From positions 1 through 64,000 of the forward strand of contig NZ_JADQWB010000003.1 in assembly GCF_015704895.1 (NCBI RefSeq): DNA of 64,000 bases, given 5' to 3'. Both the position numbers and the translations under genes were made by a program. Shown in pieces: positions 54,070 to 63,517 of the stretch (the first letter of the stretch is position 1; every line of letters starts with the position of its first letter). The notes under the pieces were generated by a model. The model saw only the letters and a program-made list of their open reading frames with translations, ran no database searches and was not told the origin of the DNA. The stretch is from Agrobacterium leguminum (GTDB lineage: Bacteria; Pseudomonadota; Alphaproteobacteria; Rhizobiales; Rhizobiaceae).

Positions 54070-55503
54070 TCATCGCCAGCGGGCCGAAAGGATGGGCTGA
54101 GGGGTATAATCGAAATGCGGCTTCCATGGGTAAAAATCGCCGTCCCGGCGGCGATTGGGAAGATTTTCGATATCCTGATTGATGACTCCTTCCGTCAGCG
54201 CCATGAGGTTGGGATTGGCGATAGGCGCAAGTTCCGGTGAAAGATAACCGGACTTGACGACCAGCAGCCGCACCTCCTTTGGATTAAAGCCGAGACGGGT
54301 GAAATCGGAAATCATGTGATAGGGCCTGCGCCGCGCCGCCAGAATGACCGTGATGCCGCCGATAGCGACCGCTGCCTGCCGCTGGTCAGCAGCACCTGGA
54401 TCGTCCAGTTTCACAACGCGGGCTTCGACGGTCACGGACGGGCTCTGCGGATCGAGACTGCCGCCGATCTTCAGGGAAAGCGCAGCACCTTCGCCGGCCG
54501 CAAAACAGGCTTCGACCGCCGGCCTGTCAGTGATGCCGCCCAGCAGCGCGCCCTGCCAGTTGCGCACAATCAGCGCAGCCAGAACATCGGCGCGATCGCC
54601 AACCCCACCGCCGGTCGGGTTATCGCCGGAGTCGGCCAAGATGATCGGTCGCGTTGCCGTGTTTTCGGCGATATCCAGAATGGCCTCGAGCGGCTCGGTC
54701 ACGGGGCCGAAACGAAAATCCTGCCTGGCATTCCAGTAAGATTGCGCGATCTCGGTCGCGACCGCCTGTGTGGCCGCTTTGTCCGTTCCCGTTACCACGG
54801 CGCAGGCCGTCGCCCGGGGTTCGTCCGCCCAGACGTAGCCGATCATGAAATTCGCATCCCAAATGCCGGGCCGCGCATCGTGATCCGGCAGAACGGCATA
54901 AAGGCTTTTGGTGGGTTCGTCTTCCGTGGAGGTCTTCTCACCCGGCAGCAGAACCGGAATTTTCGCCCAGGCCACGCCGGGCTTTTCACCGGTCTTCAGG
55001 GCCTTCAGCAGCATCGCCCACGCCCGCACCATCGTCTCGCGCACATCGATATGCGGCGCAGTTCGATAGCCGGCAAATATGTCAAGCTGATCGATGATCG
55101 TCTGGCTGACATTGCCGTGCAAATCATAGCTCGCAGAGACCACGACATTCGGCCCGACGACGGCGCGGGCGCTTGAAATCCAGTCACCTTCCGCATCGTC
55201 CATACCTTCGACATTCATCGCGCCATGCATGGCGAGATAAAGCCCGTCCAGCGGCAGGCAGGCCTTAAGGCGTTCGAGAAACTCCGCCTTGAACGCCTCA
55301 TAGGCCGCGCGCGACACCGGGCCGCCCGGCACCGCCCGCGCATGCAGAAGCGGCAACACGTCCACCCCGCCTTCACCGAGGAAATTGAAATACTCGGCCT
55401 CCAGCAGTTCCGCGCCGCGAAAGACGCGAAAATCCTGCTCGCCCATCAGCACCGGCGAATAGGTGCTGCATTCGGTATGAATTCCACCCACGGCAATACG
55501 CAT
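54070..55503 (-). CDS. M81 family metallopeptidase (MlrC-like)
   Basis: A 477-residue MlrC-like protein. It opens MRIAVGGIHTECSTYSPVL, has LYLAMHGAMNVEGMDDAEGD near residue 85, YRTAPHIDVRETMVRA near residue 145 and ADSGDNPTGGGVGDRADVL near residue 300, all family landmarks. MlrC is named for microcystin breakdown, but in rhizobia M81 members sit in diverse catabolic operons and may act on amides. Here it is 12 bases after the GH20 gene on the same strand, within a presumptive amino-sugar operon. The metal-binding His residues look intact. Substrate is unknown. Confidence 0.85.
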   Translation of the reverse strand: MRIAVGGIHTECSTYSPVLMGEQDFRVFRGAELLEAEYFNFLGEGGVDVLPLLHARAVPGGPVSRAAYEAFKAEFLERLKACLPLDGLYLAMHGAMNVEGMDDAEGDWISSARAVVGPNVVVSASYDLHGNVSQTIIDQLDIFAGYRTAPHIDVRETMVRAWAMLLKALKTGEKPGVAWAKIPVLLPGEKTSTEDEPTKSLYAVLPDHDARPGIWDANFMIGYVWADEPRATACAVVTGTDKAATQAVATEIAQSYWNARQDFRFGPVTEPLEAILDIAENTATRPIILADSGDNPTGGGVGDRADVLAALIVRNWQGALLGGITDRPAVEACFAAGEGAALSLKIGGSLDPQSPSVTVEARVVKLDDPGAADQRQAAVAIGGITVILAARRRPYHMISDFTRLGFNPKEVRLLVVKSGYLSPELAPIANPNLMALTEGVINQDIENLPNRRRDGDFYPWKPHFDYTPQPILSARWR

Positions 55504-55515
55504 GTCGGTTTCCCC

Positions 55516-57435
55516 TCAATAAACCGGGTTCAAGGGGACGATGGCCGCAAAACGCAGCCAGTCCTTTTGCGCCTTTGGTGTCCACGCCGCCTCGGCAATC
55601 GCCGGCAGACGGGGGAAAACCAGATGGTTGAAATAGGCGCGATTGAGGAAATGTTCAGACCAGATGCAGGCCTGAACGCCCTTCATCCGCTCCTTCAACT
55701 CCTCGGGAAATTCGCCGACGGCCTCATAGGCATAAGTATGCGAAGGTGGAACGGTGCCGGCCCAGCTTGCGCCCGGCTCCTGCCATGCTTCATCCTGCAC
55801 CATGTCGAGATAATAGGCCTGACCCGGCGTCATCACCACGTCATAGCCCTGCTTTGCAAGCTCAAGCCCGACTTCCGGCTTCTGCCACGCCATCAGCAAC
55901 GTTCCGGCGGGATCGACACCGCCGCCGTGGGAAACCTCGTCCCAGCCGGCAAGCTCGCGGCCGCGCTCATGCAGCATCCCCTGAATGCGCTTCATGAAAT
56001 AGGACTGGATACCAAAGGTGCCGTCGAGCCCCTCCTTTTCCATCAGCGCCTTGGCAAGCGGCGAGGCCAGCCACGACCCATCCGCAACCTCATCGCCGCC
56101 AATATGGATCAGCCGCGACGGGAACAGCTCCACCATCTCGTCGAATATCTTGCCGAGGAATTCATAGGTCGGCTCGATGGCCGGGTTGAGCGCGTTGTTC
56201 GGGTATCCCTGCACAGAGCGGTAGCTGTCCGGCGCCTCCTGCCCATCCGTCAGCTCCGGATAGGCCACGAGAGCCGCCGTGCTGTGGCCCGGAATATCGA
56301 CTTCCGGCACGATTTCGACGTTCAATGCCGCCGCATGCGCGACGACCATGCGCACCTCGTCCTGCGTGTAATAGCCCGACACCGGCTCAGCCCCGTTCCC
56401 GAGCTGCGGCAGAAGCGGCGCATCCGGGCCGCGCGTGGCGCCAACAGTGGTCAGCAACGGATAGGCCTTGATTTCGAGCCGCCATGCCTCGTCATCCGTC
56501 AGGTGCCAATGGAAGCGGTTCATACGCAGCCATGCGAGAATATCGATAAGCCTCAGGACATCGCCTGTCGGATAGAATTGCCGGGAGACATCAAGATGGC
56601 AGCCGCGCCAGCTATACCGCGGCGCATCGCTGATGGTGCCGGAGGCCGGGAAGCGGAATTGGGGATCGATGCGTGCGCCATGCAGCAGCTGCGCCAGAAC
56701 CGTCAGGCCATATTGCAGACCGGCAGCGGCCGAATATTCCACGACCACCGCTTCTTTTGAAAAAGTAAGGCGATAACCTTCTGCTTCCAGCCCGCTATGC
56801 CGCTTGAAACGAAGCGGTTTTCCCTCATGAACCGGCGCAAGGCTGAAGGGCACGTGCCCGACGGCAAAGAGCCGGCGGAACAGCGAAAGCACGGTTTCCA
56901 CCGCAAGCACTTCTTCTGCGCCCGCATCTTCCGCCGGGAAGAGCGCGACGGGAAAACCCTCGCCCGGTTCGGCATCGATTTCAGCGGGCCAGGGCTGAAT
57001 GGAAAAGGGCAGATCGAGCTTGCCTTCGGGAAGCAGCACCGGTGCCGGCTCGCTGTGACGCCCATCCAGCATCAGGTCACCGACATCGACGGCGCGATGC
57101 GTTCCGTCGGCAAGGCTGACATAGGCGGATTTCGCGCCATCCGTGCGATGCCGGGCCGGTCGCAGCAGGCCATCGACGATGAAGCGCCATGATTTCCCCG
57201 GCTCGAGCACGAAGCCCGCCGGCGGTGCAAACTCATGGAAATTGGCGTTGCGGCGCAGATAAACGGCATTGTCGCAAGCGGGCTTGTCCACCGTCCGCGT
57301 CAATGACGTGTAGACGATGCGAAAATCCTTCAGCGGCTCGCGGGAAAGATTGACCAGAGTAAAGGTAAAACCGCCCGAGGCGGAATCTTTGAGCGGATGC
57401 CAGGAATTTTCGAGACGATAATGTGCGAGCGCCAT
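55516..57435 (-). CDS. Beta-N-acetylhexosaminidase (GH20)
   Basis: A 639-residue GH20 enzyme that removes terminal GlcNAc/GalNAc. The order is an N-terminal carbohydrate-binding-like region, a GH20b domain, then the barrel: YSWRGCHLDVSRQFYPTGDV (near residue 270), FHWHLTDDEAWRLEIKAYP, and the catalytic Asp-Glu in HIGGDEVADGSW near residue 435, substrate-assisted mechanism. The ATG at 57435 is used; the frame continues to 57558 without a family match. No clear signal peptide is seen, so it is probably cytosolic and acts on imported chito- or glycan-oligomers. It lies between an SDR and an M81 gene. Confidence 0.9.
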   Translation of the reverse strand: MALAHYRLENSWHPLKDSASGGFTFTLVNLSREPLKDFRIVYTSLTRTVDKPACDNAVYLRRNANFHEFAPPAGFVLEPGKSWRFIVDGLLRPARHRTDGAKSAYVSLADGTHRAVDVGDLMLDGRHSEPAPVLLPEGKLDLPFSIQPWPAEIDAEPGEGFPVALFPAEDAGAEEVLAVETVLSLFRRLFAVGHVPFSLAPVHEGKPLRFKRHSGLEAEGYRLTFSKEAVVVEYSAAAGLQYGLTVLAQLLHGARIDPQFRFPASGTISDAPRYSWRGCHLDVSRQFYPTGDVLRLIDILAWLRMNRFHWHLTDDEAWRLEIKAYPLLTTVGATRGPDAPLLPQLGNGAEPVSGYYTQDEVRMVVAHAAALNVEIVPEVDIPGHSTAALVAYPELTDGQEAPDSYRSVQGYPNNALNPAIEPTYEFLGKIFDEMVELFPSRLIHIGGDEVADGSWLASPLAKALMEKEGLDGTFGIQSYFMKRIQGMLHERGRELAGWDEVSHGGGVDPAGTLLMAWQKPEVGLELAKQGYDVVMTPGQAYYLDMVQDEAWQEPGASWAGTVPPSHTYAYEAVGEFPEELKERMKGVQACIWSEHFLNRAYFNHLVFPRLPAIAEAAWTPKAQKDWLRFAAIVPLNPVY

Positions 57436-57479
57436 GATGCTCCCCTTTATTGCGCATTGAGCCCTCAGGAGGGCTACGG

Positions 57480-58262
57480 TCAGTAATGTTCGGATTGCGA
57501 GAAGGTCCGGGCCAGCGGCGCCTGCCCCGCCGTCAGTCCGCAATCGACCGGCAGGCATACGCCGCTGATCGCCTCCGCCTGTGGGCCGGCCAGAAAGGCG
57601 ACGGCGTTGGCCACATCTTCGGGCCGCACGATGCGCTGCAGCGGATACCAGTGCTTGGCTTCCTCAAAGACCTGAGGATTGGCGGCGGCCCGCGCCTCCC
57701 ATGCCTGGGTGCGCACGGTGCCCGGCGCAACGGCATTGGAACGGATGCCGAATTTGCCGTATTCGACGGCGATCAGCTTGGTCAGATGGATCAACCCGGC
57801 CTTCGCCGCGCTGTAGGCCGGATGGCCGAACACCGCCATGCCGTTGACGGATGTGATATTGACCACCGACCCCTGGGTCCGCTTCAACGCCTCTTCGAAA
57901 GCCCTGAAGCAGAGAAACGGCGCTTCCAGATTGAGGGCATTGTCCCTGCGCCATATATCGGCGGTCGTGTCATGCAGGCTGACGGCCCTTGCGGCGCCCG
58001 CATTGTTGACAAGGGTTACAACATCGCCCAACTCCGCAACCTCGGCGGCCAGCCTCGCAAGGTCCTGCGGATCGGTGACATCGCAGGTTTTCGCAACGAA
58101 GCGGGGACCGGAAAGCAGGGATAGCGCGCTCGAAAGGGCGTCGGGGTCAATATCGACCAACACGACCTTTGCATGGCTTTCGGCCAGCGCCGTGGCAATT
58201 GCCCGGCCAATATCACCTGCCGCGCCGGTAACGACGGCGAGCTGGTCTTTCCTGTCCTTCAT
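57480..58262 (-). CDS. Short-chain dehydrogenase/reductase
   Basis: A 260-residue classical SDR: the cofactor motif TGAAGDIGRAIA near residue 13, the NNAG block (LVNNAGAARAV), the catalytic Tyr-Lys of YSAAKAGL near residue 155 and the C-terminal FLAGPQAEAISG segment. The acidic residue after strand 2 (VLVDIDPDAL) favours NAD over NADP. It is 44 bases upstream of GH20 and 82 bases downstream of the RpiR gene on the same strand. A sugar-alcohol or amino-sugar substrate fits the operon, but is not readable. Confidence 0.87.
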   Translation of the reverse strand: MKDRKDQLAVVTGAAGDIGRAIATALAESHAKVVLVDIDPDALSSALSLLSGPRFVAKTCDVTDPQDLARLAAEVAELGDVVTLVNNAGAARAVSLHDTTADIWRRDNALNLEAPFLCFRAFEEALKRTQGSVVNITSVNGMAVFGHPAYSAAKAGLIHLTKLIAVEYGKFGIRSNAVAPGTVRTQAWEARAAANPQVFEEAKHWYPLQRIVRPEDVANAVAFLAGPQAEAISGVCLPVDCGLTAGQAPLARTFSQSEHY

Positions 58263-58344
58263 CTCCTACAACTCCCTTGAAGCTTTCCGACCCGCCATAA
58301 AGCGGGTCTCAGGCAAAGCAGCCTGTATTTTTCATCAGCCCGCC

Positions 58345-59208
58345 TCAGTCACCGAGCAATTGCTTGTCATCCGGGTCACGATGTTCCACGAGCTGCTGCT
58401 TGATGTGACGTAACGTCACCATTGATCGTTGCCGTTGATGATAGGCAGCAAGCGTCGCCAGAACATCGACGGCGGCCAGATAGGCGTAGCGCGATGAGGT
58501 GGGGCGGAAGATATTGTTTCCCTCTGGCACATTGACGGCCACCACCATGTCGGCGGCCGCGGCAACAGGCGTGTCGCTCTGGGTGAGCGCAATGGTGGTG
58601 ACCCCCATTTCCCGCGCCAGCCTGAAACATTTCACCAGTTCCATGTTGCGGCCGGAAAAGGACGAACCGATGATGACATCTTCCTTGCGCGCCGCAGCCG
58701 TCATCATCAGCTGCATGCTGTGATCGGCACTGGTCGAAACACGCAGGCCCAGGCGGAACAGCCGGTTCTGGATTTCCGAAGCGATCATCGAGGAATTGCC
58801 GCCTGCGCCGAAGGCATAGATCATGCCGCTATTGGCGATCCTGATCGCCGCTTCATCGGCAAGGGCGGGATCGAGCGTCCTGTGCAACAGGAAAAGCGCT
58901 TCCTGTGCCTTGGCGAGCACCTCTTCCGCCACATCCGAGGGACCGGTGCTGGAGGGTTCGGAGGTGAGGTATCGAATACCCACATAGGCCGTCTTGGCGA
59001 GGCTGACCTTGAAATCCGAAAAGCTCTGGCACCCCAGCCGACGGCAGAACCGCGTCACGGTCGGCGGCGACACTTCGGCGCGGGCCGCCAGCTCGATGAT
59101 CGAGGCATTGACGGCGAATTCGAAGTCCGAAACCAGAATATCGGCAATCCGCCGCTCCGACTGCGAGAATTGTCCCCTGTCTTCCTGTATTTTTGCGAAA
59201 ATATCCAT
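58345..59208 (-). CDS. RpiR/MurR family sugar-responsive regulator
   Basis: A 287-residue regulator with an N-terminal HTH_6 domain (residues about 5-75: SIIELAARAEVSPPTVTRFCRRLG) and a C-terminal SIS domain (about 125-255, with FGAGGNSSMIASEIQNRL) that binds phosphosugars. It is first of a run SDR-GH20-M81-MFS-CutC, which it likely controls. MurR-type proteins respond to amino-sugar phosphates such as MurNAc-6-P. Two near-identical AT-rich palindromes in the divergent region (59349, 59422) are candidate binding sites. The ATG at 59208 is used (GTG at 59214 is an alternative). Confidence 0.9.
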   Translation of the reverse strand: MDIFAKIQEDRGQFSQSERRIADILVSDFEFAVNASIIELAARAEVSPPTVTRFCRRLGCQSFSDFKVSLAKTAYVGIRYLTSEPSSTGPSDVAEEVLAKAQEALFLLHRTLDPALADEAAIRIANSGMIYAFGAGGNSSMIASEIQNRLFRLGLRVSTSADHSMQLMMTAAARKEDVIIGSSFSGRNMELVKCFRLAREMGVTTIALTQSDTPVAAAADMVVAVNVPEGNNIFRPTSSRYAYLAAVDVLATLAAYHQRQRSMVTLRHIKQQLVEHRDPDDKQLLGD

Positions 59209-59348
59209 GTTCACCGGGTCTCCGTTCCGCCAAAACTTAAGGCTTGGCCCCGTTTCCGATGCACCCTAAGAAAGCGCGCCCGTCAACCGCATAGATCCAT
59301 GAATCGAGGATGTTTCGTCTTGCTGACGACACCGCGCGCACCTTTGAT

Positions 59349-59437
59349 TTGAAAATTATTTTCTCTGTTGATTGAGAGATGAGCATATGCCAACAATCAA
59401 CACCAGAGAAATCTCCAAATCTTGAAAATAATTTCAA
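59349..59437. promoter_or_regulatory. Two candidate RpiR operators
   Basis: TTGAAAATTATTTTC (59349-59363) and TTGAAAATAATTTCAA (59422-59437) are near-identical imperfect palindromes with the same AT-rich core. They lie in the 244-base region shared by the RpiR gene and the divergent NTF2-like gene, with the second one 15 bases before the ATG at 59453. Repression of both genes from these sites is inferred. Confidence 0.55.
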
Positions 59438-59452
59438 TAATGGACCGAAACC

Positions 59453-59938
59453 ATGCGTGATCCCTTCAAAAACCCCTTTCCCGAAACAGACATCGCCCGC
59501 CATTCCATCTGGGAGATGCTGGTAACGCGGGACATCGACGCTTTCCTTGCCGCCGACTGGTCGAAGGTCGCGGACGATTTCGTCGAGGACGGCTTTCTCG
59601 GCATCAACGCCAACCGGGATGCGAACCCGGACAATTGGCGCCTGTCGTTCCCTTCGCTCAGCGCCTATCGCGACGAGTGGCTGCGGCAGGCGCAGGATTT
59701 TCAAACCCAGCAATTCGCAGATAACCCGCGCGATGCGATCTTTGCGACCACCACGCTGGAAGAAATCGAAGTGGAAGGTGAGACCGCGCTGGTGCGCAAG
59801 AAGTTCGACGGTGGGCTTCGCAAGGCCGATGGCAGCTTCGACGTCATGAAATGGCAGACGCTCTATTATTGCCGGCTGCATCAGGGACGCTGGAAGATCA
59901 GCGGTTTCACCGGCTACATGCCCAACCCCATGCCGTGA
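59453..59938 (+). CDS. NTF2/SnoaL-like protein of unknown function
   Basis: The 161-residue protein has the cone-shaped NTF2-like alpha-beta pattern: two N-terminal helices (IWEMLVTRDIDAFLAADW, then VADDFVEDGFLGI), a beta sheet half with GETALVRKKFDGG, and the final strand RLHQGRWKISGFTGYM. Such folds serve as isomerases, dehydratases or binding proteins; no catalytic set stands out. It is divergent from the RpiR regulator and overlies one of the candidate operators, so it is probably in that regulon. A strong terminator follows. Confidence 0.75.
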   Translation: MRDPFKNPFPETDIARHSIWEMLVTRDIDAFLAADWSKVADDFVEDGFLGINANRDANPDNWRLSFPSLSAYRDEWLRQAQDFQTQQFADNPRDAIFATTTLEEIEVEGETALVRKKFDGGLRKADGSFDVMKWQTLYYCRLHQGRWKISGFTGYMPNPMP

Positions 59939-59966
59939 TCCAGCGGACATCTGGAAAAGCTTCGCA

Positions 59967-59996
59967 CGCCGGGCCGAAAGCCCGGCGTTGTTTTTT
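59967..59996 (+). terminator. Rho-independent terminator after the NTF2-like gene
   Basis: The 8-bp stem CGCCGGGC / GCCCGGCG has a CGAAA loop and is followed by TTG and a run of six T. It lies 29 bases after the stop codon. Confidence 0.9.
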
Positions 59997-60087
59997 CGTC
60001 TGGAAGGGGCGGAAAAATGCCGGAGACGGATCGCGTCAGGAACAGCCGGGCATGGAAAAACAGATAACATGGCCCGGCTCCTGCGCC

Positions 60088-61200
60088 TTATTGGATCAGC
60101 TTGAGGACTGAAAGATCGACGCGCCGCTCGAGCGCAATGCCGCTTTCGTCAAACAGATGGCAATCCGATGCCTTGATACCGGTGACGATGGGCTCGTCCA
60201 CGACCACAGGTGCGGAGCCGGAAAGCAGCGCGCAATAATTCTCACCCGTCGGCGCGACGCCATAGGCGATGGTATTGACCCCGAGCCGCTCGATCACGCT
60301 GGGCGCGACCGTGACATTGAGGTCGGCCGTTTCGAGGCCGGTATGTTCCGGGCGGATGCCGAGCGTCAGCTGCTTGCCTTCAAGACCGGCGCGGGGCTCC
60401 ACCGGCACGGTGATCGTCTGGCCCTCATATTCCACCGTCACACCCTCGGCGCTGACGGATTTGCACGTGACCTTCAGGAAATTCATTTTCGGGTTGCCGA
60501 TGAAACCTGCCACGAAGAGGTTAGCCGGCTTGTGATAAAGCTCGAGCGGCGCACCGACCTGGGCGATTTCGCCGGCATTCAACACCACGATACGGTCGGC
60601 CATGGTCATGGCTTCCACCTGATCGTGGGTGACATAGATCATCGTCGCCTTCAGCGTCCGGTGAAGATTGGTGAGTTCGATGCGCATATCGGCGCGAAGT
60701 GCTGCATCGAGGTTGGAAAGCGGCTCGTCGAACAGGAATATTTTCGGCTCGCGAACGATGGCGCGGCCGATCGCCACGCGCTGGCGCTGACCGCCGGACA
60801 ACATGCCCGGGCGCTGCTGCAGACGCTGATCGAGCTGGAGAATCTTGGCGACGCCCTCGACCTTCTGCTTGATCTTGTCCCCCTCCATCTTCTCGACGCG
60901 CAGCGGAAAAGCGATGTTTTCAAAAACCGTCATGTGCGGGTAGAGCGCATAGGACTGGAAAACCATGGCGATGCCGCGTTTGACCGGCGGCAAGTCATTG
61001 ACCTTCACGCCGTTAATGACGACGTCGCCAGCGGAAATATCCTCAAGGCCGGCGATCATGCGCAGCAATGTGGATTTGCCGCATCCCGAGGGGCCGACAA
61101 AAACGACGAACTCGCCATCCCTGATGTCGAGCTGAACGCCCTTGATGACTTCGAAATGTCCATAGTTCTTGCGGACGTTGTTGAGATAAAGCTGACCCAA
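60088..61200 (-). CDS. CUT1 sugar ABC importer ATPase (MalK/UgpC type)
   Basis: A 370-residue ATPase for carbohydrate import. Walker A is [15 protein letters not shown] near residue 33, signature [15 protein letters not shown] near residue 133 and Walker [12 protein letters not shown]. The C-terminal half (residues about 240-370) is the TOBE/OB regulatory region of MalK-like proteins. It is the last gene of a minus-strand importer operon whose binding protein and permeases precede it. A 188-base gap with a hairpin separates it from the binding protein gene. Confidence 0.92.
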   Translation of the reverse strand: MGQLYLNNVRKNYGHFEVIKGVQLDIRDGEFVVFVGPSGCGKSTLLRMIAGLEDISAGDVVINGVKVNDLPPVKRGIAMVFQSYALYPHMTVFENIAFPLRVEKMEGDKIKQKVEGVAKILQLDQRLQQRPGMLSGGQRQRVAIGRAIVREPKIFLFDEPLSNLDAALRADMRIELTNLHRTLKATMIYVTHDQVEAMTMADRIVVLNAGEIAQVGAPLELYHKPANLFVAGFIGNPKMNFLKVTCKSVSAEGVTVEYEGQTITVPVEPRAGLEGKQLTLGIRPEHTGLETADLNVTVAPSVIERLGVNTIAYGVAPTGENYCALLSGSAPVVVDEPIVTGIKASDCHLFDESGIALERRVDLSVLKLIQ

Positions 61201-61347
61201 GACTTGCCTCTCCCGTCAGCGGCCGACATCTGGCCACGTTCAGAGATGTTCCGAAACAGGGGCAAAGCCACACGGAATCGGAACCGTTGAAAACAGGGGG
61301 AAAGAGCATCCCGGAAGACGCAAGGCATTCCCACGGCGAAACTTGCC

Positions 61348-61374
61348 GGATGCGGACGGCCAGCGCCCGCATCC
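61348..61374. repeat. REP-like hairpin between binding-protein and ATPase genes
   Basis: GGATGCGG (61348-61355) and CCGCATCC (61367-61374) form a perfect 8-bp stem with an 11-base loop. It sits 15 bases after the binding protein stop and lacks a T run, so it is more likely to protect the upstream mRNA and keep binding protein levels above the ATPase than to end transcription. Confidence 0.5.
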
Positions 61375-61388
61375 GTGCTCATGAAAGA

Positions 61389-62621
61389 TTATTTATACTG
61401 CTCGAGAGCCGAAGCCGCTTTCTTCGCGGCATCTTCCGGTGTTGCCTTGCCAGTGACGACAGACTGCACCATTTCGATCATCGTGTCCTGGAAGCCCTTG
61501 TAGTCCGTGAAGAGCGGCTCGGGACCACCATAGGCGATACCGTCGATCAGCGGCTTCCAGAAGGGATCCTTGGCGATGAATTCATCGACCTTCGGCGACG
61601 GACGCAGCGGGGTGAGGCCCGCGCCGCCCTGCAGTTCGTATTCGCCCTGCGGGCCGGGGGAGGTGATGAATTTGGCGAATTCGGTCGCCTTTTCTTCCAC
61701 GCCGGTTCCCTTGAAGATCGCAAGGCTGTCGGTGATGAGCAGCGTGCCGGGGCCCTTTGCTTCCGGGCCGAGCGGCAGCGTGGCGATGCCCCAGTTGATT
61801 TTGGTTTCCTGCAGGCGCGTGGCGGCGCCCGAACCGGCCTGGATCATGCCGACCTTGCCATCGAGGAAGATGGCGCGGATTTCGTTCTGCTCATAGGCCG
61901 TCGGGCCTTCGACGGAATAGGGCGTGATGTCCTTATAGGCCTTCAGCGCTGCAACAACCTGCGGGCTGTCGACGGTGATCTTGTCGCCGTCGATCACCTT
62001 GCCGTTGTTGGTGTAAACCCAGTGCATGAACTGGTGCATGGTATTGTCGAAGGTCTTGGCCGGCAGGCCGTAACCGGCGATGCCCGTCTTTTCCTTGATC
62101 TGCTTGGCAAACGCGATCTCTTCGGCCCAGGTCTTCGGCGGCGTTTCCGGATCGAGACCCGCCTGCTTGAAAAGGTCCTTGTTCCAGTAAAGCGCCTTGG
62201 TCGAGAAGGCGACCGGCACGCCCCACTGCGTGTCCTCGAAGGTCACGGTGTCAACGATGTTGGGGTAGTAGCTCTTCTTTTCGTCTTCAGTCATCGGCAC
62301 CGGAACGATGAGATCGTTCTGCGCGAACTGCTTCAGCGTGCGCGAACCGACATAGGCCATGGCGACCGGGGTGCCGGCGGCAGCGAGCGTTGTAGCCTTG
62401 TCCTGGCACTGCTCCCAGCCGACGACCTCAGGCACGACCTTGAAGCCTGCGTTCTTGCCTTCCCATTCCTTGATGTATTTTTCATGGATGGGATCCATCT
62501 TGTCGCCGCAATAGATCCAGCTGATCTCCTTGTCGGCGGCATGCGCCGTCACCGTCGCAAGGGCGGTGGAACCGGCAAATGCGAAAGCGCATAGCGCCAA
62601 TCCGTAATGTTTCAGTGCCAT
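61389..62621 (-). CDS. CUT1 sugar ABC importer substrate-binding protein
   Basis: The 410-residue periplasmic protein has a Sec signal peptide (MALKHYGLALCAFAFAGS, cut near ATVTAHAADK) and a family 1 extracellular binding fold. The segments YVGSRTLKQFAQNDLIVPVP and VPVAFSTKALYWNKDLFKQAG are typical of sugar binding proteins of the UgpB/MalE class. It is followed in the operon by the ATPase gene. The ligand is not readable; the neighbourhood of GH20, SDR and RpiR genes makes an amino-sugar oligosaccharide the best guess. Confidence 0.9.
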   Translation of the reverse strand: MALKHYGLALCAFAFAGSTALATVTAHAADKEISWIYCGDKMDPIHEKYIKEWEGKNAGFKVVPEVVGWEQCQDKATTLAAAGTPVAMAYVGSRTLKQFAQNDLIVPVPMTEDEKKSYYPNIVDTVTFEDTQWGVPVAFSTKALYWNKDLFKQAGLDPETPPKTWAEEIAFAKQIKEKTGIAGYGLPAKTFDNTMHQFMHWVYTNNGKVIDGDKITVDSPQVVAALKAYKDITPYSVEGPTAYEQNEIRAIFLDGKVGMIQAGSGAATRLQETKINWGIATLPLGPEAKGPGTLLITDSLAIFKGTGVEEKATEFAKFITSPGPQGEYELQGGAGLTPLRPSPKVDEFIAKDPFWKPLIDGIAYGGPEPLFTDYKGFQDTMIEMVQSVVTGKATPEDAAKKAASALEQYK

Positions 62622-62659
62622 AGGTAGTCTCCCGTTTTGGTGGTCGTTCCGGTTATTGA

Positions 62660-63517
62660 TTATTTCACCGCGCCTGCGGTTAGCCCGCCGACGAGATATC
62701 GTTGCATCAGGAAAATCGCGATCATCGCTGGCGCGATACCGACGAAGCTCGCTGCCATAAGTTCGTTCCAGACGACTTCTTGCCGGCCGAAATAGGCAAA
62801 CAGGCCCACGGGCAGCGGCATATATTCGGTCTTGGAATTGAACGTCAGCGCGTAGATGAATTGCTGCGCATAGGCCTCGATAAACGATGAGATTGCGACG
62901 ACCGCTATGCCGGGCGTTGCTATGGGCAGGACAACCCGACGCAGGGTGTAAAGCCTGCTTGCACCATCGACATAAGCCGCCTCCTCCAGCTCTCGGGGTA
63001 TGCGGCGCATATAGGTCACGAGGAGCAGGATGCCAGTTGGAATTATAAAAGCGACTCCGGGAATGATCATCGCGAAATAGGTATTCAATACGCCAATGGA
63101 TCGCATGAGGCGAAACAATGGAATAAGCAGCACGGCTCCCGAGAACATCTTAACAGCAAGAAATATTCCCAATAGCAAACCCGCGCCTTTGAAGTTAAAG
63201 CGGGCAAACGCGTATGAAGCGGGTATCACGAGTGCAAGAACGATGAGCGTAATGCTCCCCGCGATGAAAAAGGAGTTGAAAATATAAAGCGCAAAGCCAG
63301 GCACGCTGACCCACATCGTCCGGTAGGCCTCGAAGGAGCCGTTCTCGGGCCAAAACTTATAAGGGGACGAAAACAGCAGGCTGAGCGGTTTCAGCGAAAC
63401 CAGAAAGCCTTCCACAAAGGGCGCCAGCACGAAGGTTAGGAACACGGCGACGCCGCAATAAATCCCGACAACCTCATACCACCTGTAGCGGTTGATCATC
63501 GCATTTTTGTCGGTCAT
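62660..63517 (-). CDS. CUT1 sugar ABC importer permease (MalG type)
   Basis: A 285-residue inner-membrane permease with about six membrane segments. The MalG/UgpE-type EAA loop is ELEEAAYVDGASRLYTLRRVVLP near residue 195, given in two parts as it spans ELEEAAYVDGAS and LYTLRRVVLPIATPG. It overlaps the next gene upstream by 4 bases, so the permeases are translationally coupled. The stretch 63040-63200 is noticeably richer in AT codons than the rest of the gene. The partner of the partial permease at the right edge. Confidence 0.9.
   Translation of the reverse strand: MTDKNAMINRYRWYEVVGIYCGVAVFLTFVLAPFVEGFLVSLKPLSLLFSSPYKFWPENGSFEAYRTMWVSVPGFALYIFNSFFIAGSITLIVLALVIPASYAFARFNFKGAGLLLGIFLAVKMFSGAVLLIPLFRLMRSIGVLNTYFAMIIPGVAFIIPTGILLLVTYMRRIPRELEEAAYVDGASRLYTLRRVVLPIATPGIAVVAISSFIEAYAQQFIYALTFNSKTEYMPLPVGLFAYFGRQEVVWNELMAASFVGIAPAMIAIFLMQRYLVGGLTAGAVK

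Noticed and set aside
55225-56760. 511-codon plus-strand frame opposite the GH20 gene
   Set aside because: Antisense shadow, no start signal, amino-acid content unlike a real protein.
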